Assembly: GCA_965224535.1 (NCBI GenBank)
Contig: CBDCZR010000043.1
Coordinates: 62,001-126,000 of the forward strand
Source: JBCDHN01 sp965224535
GTDB lineage: Bacteria; Verrucomicrobiota; Verrucomicrobiia; Verrucomicrobiales; DEV007
Direction: 5' to 3'
Length of the DNA stretch: 64,000 nucleotides
The stretch's first letter is position 1, and every line of letters starts with the position of its first letter. The position numbers were made by a program, and so were the translations under genes. This document shows positions 1-7,727 of this stretch, piece after piece. A model generated the notes under the pieces. It did not search any database and was not told where the DNA came from. It was given only the letters and a program-made list of their open reading frames with translations.

Positions 1-1
1 G

Positions 2-616
2 CGGCTCGTCCAGGCCCTGTTTCATCGCGGGGAGCCAAAACCCGTGCCGGAGGCGATTTCGGCGATGATGATCGGGGGATTGCGAAACGCCGCGCGGGCG
101 GATTCGACCGATTTGGCGAAAAATCGTGGGATTCTCGTGCAACGCGGAAAATTCGCCTCGCTGGCGCACGATCGCGTCATTCTGATCCAGGATCGGCGGG
201 CCTACAGCGGCGTTGCGGCCGCGGATTTGGGCTTCCAGGCGGAATTTTGGCTCGAACGATCGTCGATCGTCCGGTTGGAGCACGAGCTGTGTCACTACGT
301 GGTGCGCCGCTTGTTTCCGAAGCACAAATTCGGCGTTTTTGACGAGTTGGTGGCCGATTTTGCGGGAATTTTCGAGGTTTTCGGGAAATTTGAGGCGGAT
401 TTGTTCCTGCGGTTGATTGGGCTGGAGGATTACCCGAAATATCGCCAAGGTGCCAGATTGGAGGTCTACATCGGCGAGGAGGACGATTTTGACGCGGTGG
501 CGCGTTCGTTGGTTGAGGCGGCGCGTAAGCTGGAGGCCGTGAGCCCGGATTGGAAGGCGGATTGGCCGGAAAACCGGGTTCCGATCGTTCGTGAGCTGAC
601 GTTGGAGTTGGGCTGA
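2..616 (+). CDS. Hypothetical protein with HExxH motif (5'-partial)
   Basis: The frame is open from base 2, so the gene probably starts outside the window; the first internal ATG is at 77 and a GTG at 44 could also serve. The visible protein has a zinc-protease-like HELCH motif about one third of the way in, followed by DELVADF, which could supply a third acidic ligand. This arrangement resembles small HExxH families (DUF7005-like, from memory), but the reaction is unknown. There is no visible signal peptide in the part seen. The 9-base repeat array begins on the last base of its stop codon. Function not assigned; confident only that it is coding. Confidence 0.6.
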   Translation, partial: RLVQALFHRGEPKPVPEAISAMMIGGLRNAARADSTDLAKNRGILVQRGKFASLAHDRVILIQDRRAYSGVAAADLGFQAEFWLERSSIVRLEHELCHYVVRRLFPKHKFGVFDELVADFAGIFEVFGKFEADLFLRLIGLEDYPKYRQGARLEVYIGEEDDFDAVARSLVEAARKLEAVSPDWKADWPENRVPIVRELTLELG

Positions 617-651
617 AAAGGGACGGAAGGGACCTGAGGGACTGAAGGGAC
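616..651. repeat. 9-base tandem array, four units
   Basis: Four consecutive 9-mers ending in GGGAC: AAAAGGGAC, GGAAGGGAC, CTGAGGGAC, TGAAGGGAC. The array begins on the A of the upstream TGA stop. It lies between two convergent genes. The same unit recurs at 19000-19027 inside a gene and as an inverted pair at 26986-27077. Confidence 0.8.
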
Positions 652-679
652 GGCGTTTTTGCGCCAATCGACGTTTTGG

Positions 680-1816
680 TCAATTTTTGTCCTTTTGGCC
701 GCTTTTGAACGCGTAAATCCCGCCATCCTGGCCGCAAATGACCAGGTAGCCGCTTGCTATCGCCGGCGAAGAGTTCATCCGCGCGCCGATGTCGTAGGTC
801 CAAAGCTGCGAGCCGTCCGCGGGATCCAGCGCATAGAGCCGCCCATCGTCCGAGCCGATGAAAATCGCCTCGGGCGTGACCACGGGCGAGCTGTCGATGG
901 CCCGCCGCGCGGTGAAATCCCAGACCAACTCACCGGTGGCGCGATCCAGGCAACGCAATTTTTTGTCGCGGCCGCCGATGATGACGTGCTCCTCCGTAAC
1001 CGCCGGCGAACCGATAAATTCCGTGCCGCCGGTGTCGTGAGCCCAGGCGCGCTGGCCGCTTTTCAGGTCGATCGCCAAAATTTCGCCCGCGTAGTGGGCC
1101 ACGTAGGCGATTTGGTCGCGAACGGAGCAGGAATTGGCCATGTAGGCGCCGATTTCAATCTCCTTGACCGCCGTACCCACGTTAGCGTCGATCAACCGCA
1201 AAATCTCGTCGCACCCGCCCATGATCACCACCCCGGTTTCCGCATCCACGCTCGGCGCACCGCGGATGTAGTTGCCGGTTTCCACCGTCCAGGCTTGTTC
1301 GCCGGTTTTTGCGTCGATGCCGTGGAGGTAAAAATCGTCGCTGCCGACCAAGATGAGCGTTTTGCCCTCCTTGGTGACGTAAAAGTTCAATCCGCCGACG
1401 ATTGCGTCCTCCGTTTGGTAGAGCCAAACCTCCTCGCCGGTGTCGCGCTTGAGGCCGAAGACGAAGCCATCGGAATCGCCGAAACAGACGAGATCGCCGG
1501 TGATGCAGGCCGGTCCTTCCACGCCGAGCTTGGTTTCGAACTTCCAGATCACCTCGCCGGTCTTCAAATCCAGGCAGTAGAAAAATTTGTCGAACGAACC
1601 CACGAAAACCCGGTCATCGGCGATGACGGCGGTGGCGGGAACGGGCGCATCGCAGGTGAAATCCCAGGCCAGCTTGAGGGGGAGCATCAGGGTCTCGCTG
1701 CTGATCCCCAGCATGTTGGGATCGCCCCGGAAAAGCGGCCACGTAGATTCAGCGCGCATCGTGGAGGCGGTTAGCATCAGGCTGGTGGCGACTAACAGAC
1801 GAACGGGCGATTTCAT
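680..1816 (-). CDS. Secreted PQQ-like beta-propeller repeat protein
   Basis: 378 residues from the ATG at 1816, chosen because it gives a normal signal peptide (MKSPVRLLVATSLMLTAST). A longer frame to 1888 would put a charged stretch in front. The mature protein has repeated blades of the form VYVGS-D..LYCLDxxTGExxW-F, typical of PQQ/outer-membrane-assembly-type propellers (BamB-like, PQQ_2/PQQ_3). Such proteins in Verrucomicrobiota and Planctomycetes are usually envelope proteins, and a bound cofactor is not implied. It is monocistronic and convergent with the gene to its left. Whether it binds a partner or a quinone cannot be read from the sequence. Confidence 0.85.
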   Translation of the reverse strand: MKSPVRLLVATSLMLTASTMRAESTWPLFRGDPNMLGISSETLMLPLKLAWDFTCDAPVPATAVIADDRVFVGSFDKFFYCLDLKTGEVIWKFETKLGVEGPACITGDLVCFGDSDGFVFGLKRDTGEEVWLYQTEDAIVGGLNFYVTKEGKTLILVGSDDFYLHGIDAKTGEQAWTVETGNYIRGAPSVDAETGVVIMGGCDEILRLIDANVGTAVKEIEIGAYMANSCSVRDQIAYVAHYAGEILAIDLKSGQRAWAHDTGGTEFIGSPAVTEEHVIIGGRDKKLRCLDRATGELVWDFTARRAIDSSPVVTPEAIFIGSDDGRLYALDPADGSQLWTYDIGARMNSSPAIASGYLVICGQDGGIYAFKSGQKDKN

Positions 1817-1957
1817 GGAAAAATTTGGGTGTTTAGCGGCTTTTACCTCTATTTTGATGGGTTTCACGCGCATTTGGACAACCAACATGGGGTGGATGCA
1901 AGTTCGGGCTTTTGGTTGGACGTCAGATGTGTATCATGATCCCCATAAACCCTGCGT

Positions 1958-2494
1958 ATGAACGACGACGGCCAACACGAACTGCCACCCATCCCAAAGG
2001 AGTTGTTTTCCGAGTATGAGGAACGCCCGTTTCGGTGTTGCACGCGTTGTGGAGAGACGCTGCCGGACTTTGAGGAAGGCTATCGCATCTCAAAAGTCGT
2101 GAAGCGCGGCGAGGTCATTTTTGAGTACGCGCTGTGTTTTTACTGCTTGGAGCGGATGATGGAGGAAAGCAGCGAGGAATCCCAAAAACGGCTCATGGAC
2201 TTCCAAAACGAGCGAATGCGCGAGGAAATTACCGGGCTGGATCAATGCGTGTTGTGCGAGCGAACGCGGGAATCGCTGTTTCCGCCGGAATTCGCCCTCG
2301 TTGCCGGTTGCGTGGGCAACGGGTTGCTCGATTCGCACCTCATCTGCATCCATTGCATGGAGGACATGAGCGCGTTGGTTAGTGAAAAAACGCGAAGTGG
2401 CTGGAATCGCTTCGTGGAGGAGAATTTTCCCGGAATTCCGTCCGATTTTCTCCCAACGCCGAGCGAAGGCACGCCTGCGCCGGTGCTGATTTGA
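1958..2494 (+). CDS. Hypothetical cytosolic protein with four CxxC motifs
   Basis: 178 residues, starting at ATG 1958. No signal peptide or membrane segment. Four CxxC knuckles (CTRC, CFYC, CVLC, CIHC) are spaced as two pairs, so two structural zinc sites of treble-clef or zinc-ribbon type are likely. The second pair resembles the first (C-x2-C followed by a region ending in C-x2-C-x-E), suggesting an internal duplication. The C-terminus is proline-rich. It is divergent from the PQQ-like gene and convergent with the SDR gene, so probably transcribed alone. I do not recognise a named family. Confidence 0.75.
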   Translation: MNDDGQHELPPIPKELFSEYEERPFRCCTRCGETLPDFEEGYRISKVVKRGEVIFEYALCFYCLERMMEESSEESQKRLMDFQNERMREEITGLDQCVLCERTRESLFPPEFALVAGCVGNGLLDSHLICIHCMEDMSALVSEKTRSGWNRFVEENFPGIPSDFLPTPSEGTPAPVLI

Positions 2495-2503
2495 GCGGGA
2501 AAA

Positions 2504-3378
2504 CTACCCCCACCGGTTGATCCTCGGCAAGGTGCGGTAGACGACGCGGTGGAACAGTTGGCGGGGCAAAAATCGGCGCATGAGCGCGAAAACATGCGCA
2601 TCCAGCGTGGCCGGAACCCTGAGCGGCGGGTTGGGGTGACGCATGAGGCGGTGAATCCGGCGAGCCACGCTCTCCGGGGTCGCCAGGGCCCTGTTCATGA
2701 AGCGGGCGATGAGGCGATCCATGCTCAGGTAGTGCGCGTGGTAGGGATCGTCGCCGGAATCGAACGCTGCGCGGCCGGCGTCGGTGAGCCGGGTGTTCTG
2801 AAACGAGTCAGAATTGATGAAACCGGGCTGCACCAGGCTCACGCGGATGTTCCAGGGCCGCACCTCGTACCAAAGGGCCTCGGTGACCCCTTCCAGCGCC
2901 CATTTTGAGGCGCAATACGGCGCCATGGTCGGCATGCCCAGCATTCCGCTGACGCTGGAGACGTTGATGACCCTCCCGCCGCCGTGTTCGCGCATTTTCG
3001 GCAAAATCAGCCGAATCAGCTGAAATGGCGCCTCAAAGTTGATCTCCATCTGACGCTCGATTTCGCGGTGCTCCAGGTGCTCGACCACCGAGCGATAGGC
3101 GACGCCGGCATTGTTGACCAAATATCGACCCCGCCCCAACGCGACTCCACCTCGCCGATGACCTCGCGGCGTTCCTCATCGGTGTTGACCCGGAGCGGGC
3201 GAATGATGACGCGGCGGGTCTCTTTCAGCCCCTCGGCGTCAAATCGCGCCAACGAGGAATCGCGGGCGGTGAGGACCAGGCGATATTCCGGGCATGGGAT
3301 GAGCCGGCGCGCCAACGCCAAGCCCAGGCCCGTGCTCGCCCCGGTAATCAGGACCGTCTTCAAATGCTTGTCAGCCAT
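2504..3378 (-). pseudogene. Short-chain dehydrogenase/reductase with a -1 frameshift
   Basis: Two overlapping frames together make one classical SDR of about 290 residues. The 5' part (ATG at 3378) has the nucleotide-binding TGASTGLG motif and runs to GGVDI. The 3' part resumes at LVNNAGVAYR and carries the NNAG, VSSVSG and YCASK catalytic elements. The break is at about 3118-3126: the coding strand reads GATATTTGGTC where GATATTTTGGTC would restore VDILVNNAG, so one T of a short T run is missing. Cofactor would be NAD(P)H; substrate unknown. It could be a real null allele or a sequencing error in a homopolymer. An upstream ATG at 3390 is also possible. Confidence 0.8.
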
Positions 3379-3492
3379 GTATTCTTCCAAAAAAATGCGG
3401 CGGGTAAGCGGGCAAACGGGTTAGACAGCCTCCAGGGCCAAGTTGAGCAAAAAAACTTCCCAAACGCCCATTGTGTGTATGTTAGCAGCATC

Positions 3493-3792
3493 ATGAACAA
3501 GGGAGATAAAGTTGTCTGCATTAACGATAAATGGGAGCCCTGGGTGTTCGACACCTACAACCAGCTCCCGGAAAAAGGCGAGGTCTACACCATCCGCGCC
3601 GTTCGCCCCGGCCGGCCGGATTTATCCGGTGGCGCGGCCGTCTTGACCCTGCTGCTGGAGGAACTGCAAAACGACATCGACTTCACCCACATCGGCGGCG
3701 ATGAATTGGGCTTCAAGGCCAACCGTTTCGCGCCCATGAACTCGATTGCCGCGGAAAAGGCCGCCGAAGACGCGCTGACCATCGAGCTGTAG
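3493..3792 (+). CDS. Small hypothetical protein, 99 aa
   Basis: The ATG at 3493 gives a compact protein starting MNKGDKVVCINDKWEPWVFD; the open frame reaches back to 3364 but the extra residues look non-coding and overlap the SDR start region. There is no signal peptide. The N-terminal half reads like a small beta-barrel (KGDKVVCI...KGEVYTIRAV), the C-terminal half is helical with alanines and acidic residues. It lies 44 bases upstream of the gspF-like gene on the same strand, so it may share a promoter with it. Function unknown. Confidence 0.65.
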   Translation: MNKGDKVVCINDKWEPWVFDTYNQLPEKGEVYTIRAVRPGRPDLSGGAAVLTLLLEELQNDIDFTHIGGDELGFKANRFAPMNSIAAEKAAEDALTIEL

Positions 3793-3836
3793 CCGGGGTT
3801 GAAGCCATGGCCGATTTGTGATGAAGTGGGGGAGCG

Positions 3837-5075
3837 ATGCCCGCCTTCACCTACACCGCGCTCGATGGCTCCGGCAAAACGGTCACGGGAAACCTGGCCG
3901 GGCGCAACAAGCTGGAGGTGTATCGCGAGTTGGAGCGTCAAGCGCTCCATCCGGTGAGCGTGCGCGAGGAGGCGGGGGACGCAAAATCGGGAAATCGCGC
4001 TGAAACGCGGGATTCCGCCTCCGGACCGGTGAAATTGAAGCGCGCTCAGGTGATTTTGTTCACCGAGGAGTTGGCCGACATGTTGGACGCCGGTTTGCAA
4101 CTGGAACAAGCCCTGCGCGTCCTCCACGACCGCCAGGAGGACGCCGCCATCCAGCAAATCAGCGCCACGTTGCGCGATGACATTCGCGAGGGCGCCAAAT
4201 TTTCCGCCGCGCTGAAAAAAGCCTCGCCCAGCTTTGACGAGCTTTACGTCAACCTGGTCGCGGCAGGGGAGGCGAGCGGCTCGCTGGCGGAAATTTTGCG
4301 GCGGCTGGCCTGGAACCTCCAGGTGATGAACGATCTGCAAAACCGCGTCATCAGCGCGCTGGTTTATCCCGCGTTTTTGATCGGCGCTTGCGCGTTGCTC
4401 CTCTTCGTTTTCGGCACGGTGCTGATGCCGCAGCTCACCGACCTCATCACCTCCTCCAACCAGCAGCTCCCGCTCCTGACGCGCCTGCTCGTCGCCTTCA
4501 GCGACTTCCTCGCGGCTTGGTGGTGGGCGATTTTGGCCGCGCTCGTCGCCGCGTTCCTGACTTTTCGCGGTGTCATCGCCACCAAAGGCGGGCGCGCCTG
4601 GTGGGACCGCTATCAACTCACCATCCCGCTGATTGGCCCGGTGCTGAACGCCAAATTTTACGCGCAATTTTGCCAAGCGCTCGGAAATCTGGTCAACAAC
4701 GGCGTGCCGCTGCTCAACGGGCTGAAATTGATGGGCCGGGCCACGTCCAACGTCTTTTTGCGCGAAAAATTGAGCCAGGTCGTCGTTTTTGTGGCCGAAG
4801 GCGCCGCCGTTTCCGGCGCCATGCGCAAAGTCGGCGGATTTCCCAGCCTCATGATCGATATGCTCGGCGTGGGCGAACAGACTGGCCAACTCGGAAAAAG
4901 CCTGCAAAAGTCCGCAACGCGCTATGATAAGGAACTGACCACGCGCATCGACCGGCTTACCAAAATGATCTCACCCATCGTCCTCATTTTCATGGCAATA
5001 ATCGTCGGCGTGGTCGCCTACGCGATCATTTCGACCCTGTTCCAAAGCGCCATGGGCATTCGCGGACGCGCGTAA
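3837..5075 (+). CDS. gspF: Type II secretion/type IV pilus inner-membrane protein GspF/PilC family
   Basis: 412 residues. The N-terminal MPAFTYTALDGSGKTVTGNL segment and the two repeated T2SSF domains (about residues 70-190 and 275-400) are diagnostic of the polytopic platform protein that couples the assembly ATPase to pseudopilus growth. Hydrophobic segments follow each domain, near residues 170-200, 220-245 and 375-405. It is 27 bases upstream of a gspG gene on the same strand, which favours a type II secretion role over a type IV pilus. No ATPase, secretin or other Gsp genes are next to it, so the rest of the machine must be encoded elsewhere. Confidence 0.92.
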   Translation: MPAFTYTALDGSGKTVTGNLAGRNKLEVYRELERQALHPVSVREEAGDAKSGNRAETRDSASGPVKLKRAQVILFTEELADMLDAGLQLEQALRVLHDRQEDAAIQQISATLRDDIREGAKFSAALKKASPSFDELYVNLVAAGEASGSLAEILRRLAWNLQVMNDLQNRVISALVYPAFLIGACALLLFVFGTVLMPQLTDLITSSNQQLPLLTRLLVAFSDFLAAWWWAILAALVAAFLTFRGVIATKGGRAWWDRYQLTIPLIGPVLNAKFYAQFCQALGNLVNNGVPLLNGLKLMGRATSNVFLREKLSQVVVFVAEGAAVSGAMRKVGGFPSLMIDMLGVGEQTGQLGKSLQKSATRYDKELTTRIDRLTKMISPIVLIFMAIIVGVVAYAIISTLFQSAMGIRGRA

Positions 5076-5102
5076 CGCCTCAACCGCTTCACCCAACCAA
5101 TC

Positions 5103-5573
5103 ATGACTGCATCCAGACTCCAGAAAAACTCGAAATCCGAACTCCGAAACCCGAATTTTGACGTTCGAGTTTCCTCCGGTTTCACCCTTGTTGAGATCGT
5201 CATCGTCCTCACCATCATCGCCGTCCTCGCCGGGGGGAGCATCTACATGCTGAAGGGGCTGATTGGCGATGCGCAAGGGCAACGGATCCAATCGGACATC
5301 CAGACGATCAAGGTCGCCCTGGGCGCCTACGAGCGGAAAAACTTTTTCAAGCCGCCAACCGAGGAACAGGGGCTCGCCGCGCTGGTGGAAAAGCCGGCCT
5401 CCGATCCTCAGCCGGAAAAATGGACCCAGTACATGGACGAAATTCCGAAGGATCCGTGGGGAAACGAGTATCAGTACCGCTTTCCGGCAAAACGCAGCAA
5501 AACCGACAAATACGACCTGTTTTCCCTCAACGAAGACGGCGTTGAGAACGAGGACGACATCGGCAATTGGTGA
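5103..5573 (+). CDS. gspG: Type II secretion major pseudopilin GspG with repeat-expanded leader
   Basis: 156 residues. The prepilin peptidase site is SSG|FTLVEIVIVLTIIA, with cleavage after G26 and the conserved Glu at mature position 5. The C-terminal globular domain has the GspG hallmarks: KPPTEEQGLAAL, PKDPWGNEYQY, and a calcium-loop-like DLFSLNEDGVENEDDIGNW end. It polymerises into the pseudopilus. The leader is unusual: residues 10-24 of 26 are encoded by a 7-base repeat array (5132-5173), giving a KSELRNPNFDVRVS peptide rather than the usual short basic leader. The leader should be removed by the peptidase, so the insertion is probably tolerated. An alternative shorter start is not available before G26. 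Confidence 0.92.
   Translation: MTASRLQKNSKSELRNPNFDVRVSSGFTLVEIVIVLTIIAVLAGGSIYMLKGLIGDAQGQRIQSDIQTIKVALGAYERKNFFKPPTEEQGLAALVEKPASDPQPEKWTQYMDEIPKDPWGNEYQYRFPAKRSKTDKYDLFSLNEDGVENEDDIGNW
5132..5173. repeat. 7-base tandem array inside gspG leader
   Basis: Six consecutive heptamers: GAAATCC, GAACTCC, GAAACCC, GAATTTT, GACGTTC, GAGTTTC. They are in the coding sequence of the GspG leader peptide. The first and last units match the units of the intergenic array at 58761-58816. Because 3 x 7 = 21, the array translates with a 7-residue period in any frame. Confidence 0.8.
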
Positions 5574-5591
5574 TCCAGCCCCAACCTAACG

Positions 5592-6014
5592 CTAACATTC
5601 TCCCACCACGCTGACGGAAATCCGTCTGTTGTGCGGCGCCCGGCGATGTTCGAAGAGAAAGAGCCCCTGCCAGGTCCCCAGCGTCAAATTTCCCTCCATC
5701 ACCGGAATGACCTCAGAACACCCCGTCAGCACCATGCGAATGTGGGAGGGCATGTCGTCGGGACCTTCGCAGGTGTGGATGAAGTAGGGCTCGTCTTCCG
5801 GCGCCAGGCGGTCGAAGTAGTTGTGCAGGTCCGTGCGGGCGGAGGGATCGGCGTTTTCCATGATGCAGAGGCTGCAACTGGTGTGCTGGACGAAAATCGT
5901 GGCCGTGCCGGTTCGAACGCCGCTTTCAGCGACGATTCGGCAAACCTCGCCCGTGATTTCGTAGGTTTTCTTGCCGTTGGTGCGAACGGCGAACGTTTGA
6001 GCGTGGGCTGCCAT
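5592..6014 (-). CDS. yjbQ: YjbQ/UPF0047 family protein (secondary thiamine-phosphate synthase-like)
   Basis: 140 residues, the normal family length. Conserved family elements are visible: FVQHTSCSLCIMENADPSARTDL, the DMPSHIRMVLTG segment, LTLGTWQGLFLFEHR. Family members form trimers with a metal-binding cluster. E. coli YjbQ has weak thiamine-phosphate synthase activity, but the physiological role is unsettled. It is the last gene of a three-gene minus-strand operon (PPIase, TPR, YjbQ), with only 7 bases separating it from the TPR gene. No link to thiamine synthesis is seen nearby. Confidence 0.9.
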   Translation of the reverse strand: MAAHAQTFAVRTNGKKTYEITGEVCRIVAESGVRTGTATIFVQHTSCSLCIMENADPSARTDLHNYFDRLAPEDEPYFIHTCEGPDDMPSHIRMVLTGCSEVIPVMEGNLTLGTWQGLFLFEHRRAPHNRRISVSVVGEC

Positions 6015-6021
6015 GACAACA

Positions 6022-6495
6022 TCACAACGTGGGCCACAAATCCTTCAAATCCGGGTCTTGTTTGGCCATTTTCGCGAATTTTTCGTCCATTTTCATGGCT
6101 TTGCGCAACAATTCGTCCGCTTTCTCGATTTGGCCGAGTTTGGCTTGGTAGCAGCTCATGTTGTAGAAATAAACGGGCTCTTCCTCCAAGGTGCGCGGGC
6201 CGGTGAGCAGGATATCCAGGGCTTCCTGCGTTTGGCCCAACTCGTGCATGCAAAAGGCGGTGTGGATGTAGCCGCTGGGTTGTTTGGGCGCGCGCCGGCA
6301 CATGCGCCGAGCCACCGCCAACGCATCCTCGTAGCGCGCTTCGCCGATCAGGAGCATCGCCTCGATGTTCAGCGCCTGAAATGTCCCCCGGCAGCGCGAA
6401 CTGAGCGAAAGCAACTCCTTCCACGCATCCTCCACCATCCCCAGGTCGTGGTAGCCCTGGGCGACTTCCAGCGTTTTTTCCTCCTGCGGCGTCAT
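6022..6495 (-). CDS. Tetratricopeptide repeat protein
   Basis: 157 residues, all helical, with about three TPR-like helical pairs (for example AYHDLGMVEDAWKELLSL-type, RYEDALAVARRMCRRAPKQP, LGQTQEALDILLTGP, KLGQIEKADELLRKAMKMDE). No signal peptide, so cytosolic. Its ATG overlaps the PPIase stop codon by four bases (ATGA), so the two are translationally coupled. TPR scaffolds usually bind partner proteins, and coupling with a foldase suggests a role in protein handling. The partner is not identifiable. Confidence 0.85.
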   Translation of the reverse strand: MTPQEEKTLEVAQGYHDLGMVEDAWKELLSLSSRCRGTFQALNIEAMLLIGEARYEDALAVARRMCRRAPKQPSGYIHTAFCMHELGQTQEALDILLTGPRTLEEEPVYFYNMSCYQAKLGQIEKADELLRKAMKMDEKFAKMAKQDPDLKDLWPTL

Positions 6496-7382
6496 GCTTC
6501 GGCCAGTTCAGGCTCGGGCTCGGGCTCGATTTCCTCGATCGTGGCTTTCGCCTTTAATTCTTCCAACAACTCGTTGATTTTCGATTCGCGGTGCTCGGTC
6601 AGGAAGCGCTCCGCCACCTGCTCCTTCACGTCTTTGAACGGGATCGGTTTCGGCTCCTTGCGATCCATGAGCTTGAAAATGTGGTAGCCGAAGTGGGTTG
6701 CCACAACCGGGCTGATTTCCCCCACATTCATGGAAAAGGTGATGATCTCCACTTCCTGCATCAATCCGCCGCGTTTGAAGAAACCCAGGTCCATGTGGTG
6801 GTCTTCGCGGCACATTTCCTTGGCTTTTTGCTCGAAATCCGCGCCGTCGAGCAATTCCTGGCGCACTTCGCGCAATTTCGCGTAAAACTCGTTGGCTTCC
6901 TCGGGACCTTGCGGCTCCAGGTAGATGTGCCAGGCTTGAACCTCCTCCTCGGTCATGTAGTCGGCCTGGTGCTCCTTGTAAAATTTGCGCAGCTTGGCGT
7001 CCGTCGGCTCCGGTTCGGGGCCCAGGTGATCCTCCAAAATCTTGTCCACACTCATGGTCACGGCCACTTTTGCGTGGATTTCGTCGGTTTGATCCGGGCT
7101 GATGCCCACGTTTTCGTAAAATTGCTCCTCACCGCCGTGTTGCTGCTTCAACTGCACGATCGTTTTGTCGATTTCCTCCGCTGTCGGCTTGCCGAAGCGC
7201 TCGACTGACGCCTGACGCAAGAGGGTGCGGTTGATGACGTTTTCGACCGCGTAGCCGCGAAATTCGTCGTCGCGGTCGCAACAAACCACCTCGCCGAGGC
7301 GTTCGTGATGCTCTTTGATGGCATCGAACTCTTCCTCGATGGTCATTTCGCCGATTTCTTCGCCATTGATGATAAAGGCCAT
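6492..7382 (-). CDS. Parvulin-type peptidyl-prolyl cis-trans isomerase, cytosolic
   Basis: 296 residues from the ATG at 7382 (MAFIINGEEI). An in-frame start at 7418 would add residues encoded in a poorly conserved leader. The protein has a helical SurA-N-like chaperone region (residues 15-125), then a rotamase domain (about 140-240) with the parvulin pattern AWHIYL...LREVRQELLDGADFEQKAKE...DLGFF+RG.M..E.....F.M..GEISPVV.T.FGYHI.K. It lacks a signal peptide, unlike SurA or PrsA. The acidic C-terminal tail is repetitive (EPEPEPELAEA). First gene of the PPIase-TPR-YjbQ operon. Confidence 0.88.
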   Translation of the reverse strand: MAFIINGEEIGEMTIEEEFDAIKEHHERLGEVVCCDRDDEFRGYAVENVINRTLLRQASVERFGKPTAEEIDKTIVQLKQQHGGEEQFYENVGISPDQTDEIHAKVAVTMSVDKILEDHLGPEPEPTDAKLRKFYKEHQADYMTEEEVQAWHIYLEPQGPEEANEFYAKLREVRQELLDGADFEQKAKEMCREDHHMDLGFFKRGGLMQEVEIITFSMNVGEISPVVATHFGYHIFKLMDRKEPKPIPFKDVKEQVAERFLTEHRESKINELLEELKAKATIEEIEPEPEPELAEA

Positions 7383-7424
7383 GGTTGAAGACAATGGGGC
7401 GGGGCCGGAAGGTGTCAAGATTTC

Positions 7425-7459
7425 GCGATTCGAGTTTCAAAATTCGAATTTCAGGTTTG
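7425..7459. repeat. Degenerate 7-base array between divergent genes
   Basis: Units GCGATTC, GAGTTTC, AAAATTC, GAATTTC, AGGTTTG in register lie in the 111-base gap between the divergent PPIase gene and the 77-residue gene. This is the same GAGTTTC family as at 5132 and 58761. Any promoter for the two genes would have to overlap or flank it. Confidence 0.6.
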
Positions 7460-7493
7460 ACAGGCGCGGCGCATTTTTGATAATCGCGCCAAC

Positions 7494-7727
7494 ATGAAAC
7501 ATTGGATCGCTACCCTTTCCGCAACCCTCGCCCTGGTTTTTTGCTCCACGCCGCTTCACGCCGGAGAGGTGAAAAAAGAGCCCTTGAGCCTGGATGAAAT
7601 CACCGAACTGGCGGTGGAAGAACAGGCGGACAAGCCCCAACTGCAAGACACCGAGGGTGGAATGAAGAGTGGCAGCGGATTGCTGATTCTTGGCGCGATC
7701 GCTCTGGTAATCGTGGTTGCCAGCTAG
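7494..7727 (+). CDS. Small secreted or membrane-anchored protein, 77 aa
   Basis: The protein has a clean signal peptide (MKHWIATLSATLALVFCSTPLHA|GE), an acidic middle of about 35 residues, and a C-terminal hydrophobic segment (GSGLLILGAIALVIVVAS) that could be a membrane anchor. The cysteine in VFCSTP is not in a convincing lipobox. Its TAG stop overlaps the convergent nucleotidyltransferase stop by two bases. No family recognised. Similar small proteins with a C-terminal glycine-rich hydrophobic helix are common in Verrucomicrobiota, but their role is not known to me. Confidence 0.7.
   Translation: MKHWIATLSATLALVFCSTPLHAGEVKKEPLSLDEITELAVEEQADKPQLQDTEGGMKSGSGLLILGAIALVIVVAS

Noticed and set aside
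659..1774. Long plus-strand frame opposite the PQQ-like gene
   Set aside because: Antisense shadow: the minus-strand frame has a signal peptide and propeller repeats, while this one has no domain and biased low-complexity composition.
3443..3486. Possible promoter TTGAGC...TATGTT between divergent genes
   Set aside because: Spacing and boxes are too weak to call by eye.
3585..4907. 440-codon minus-strand frame opposite gspF
   Set aside because: It lies antisense to a gene with clear T2SSF domains; Gln/Arg/Gly-rich composition is typical of a GC-rich shadow.
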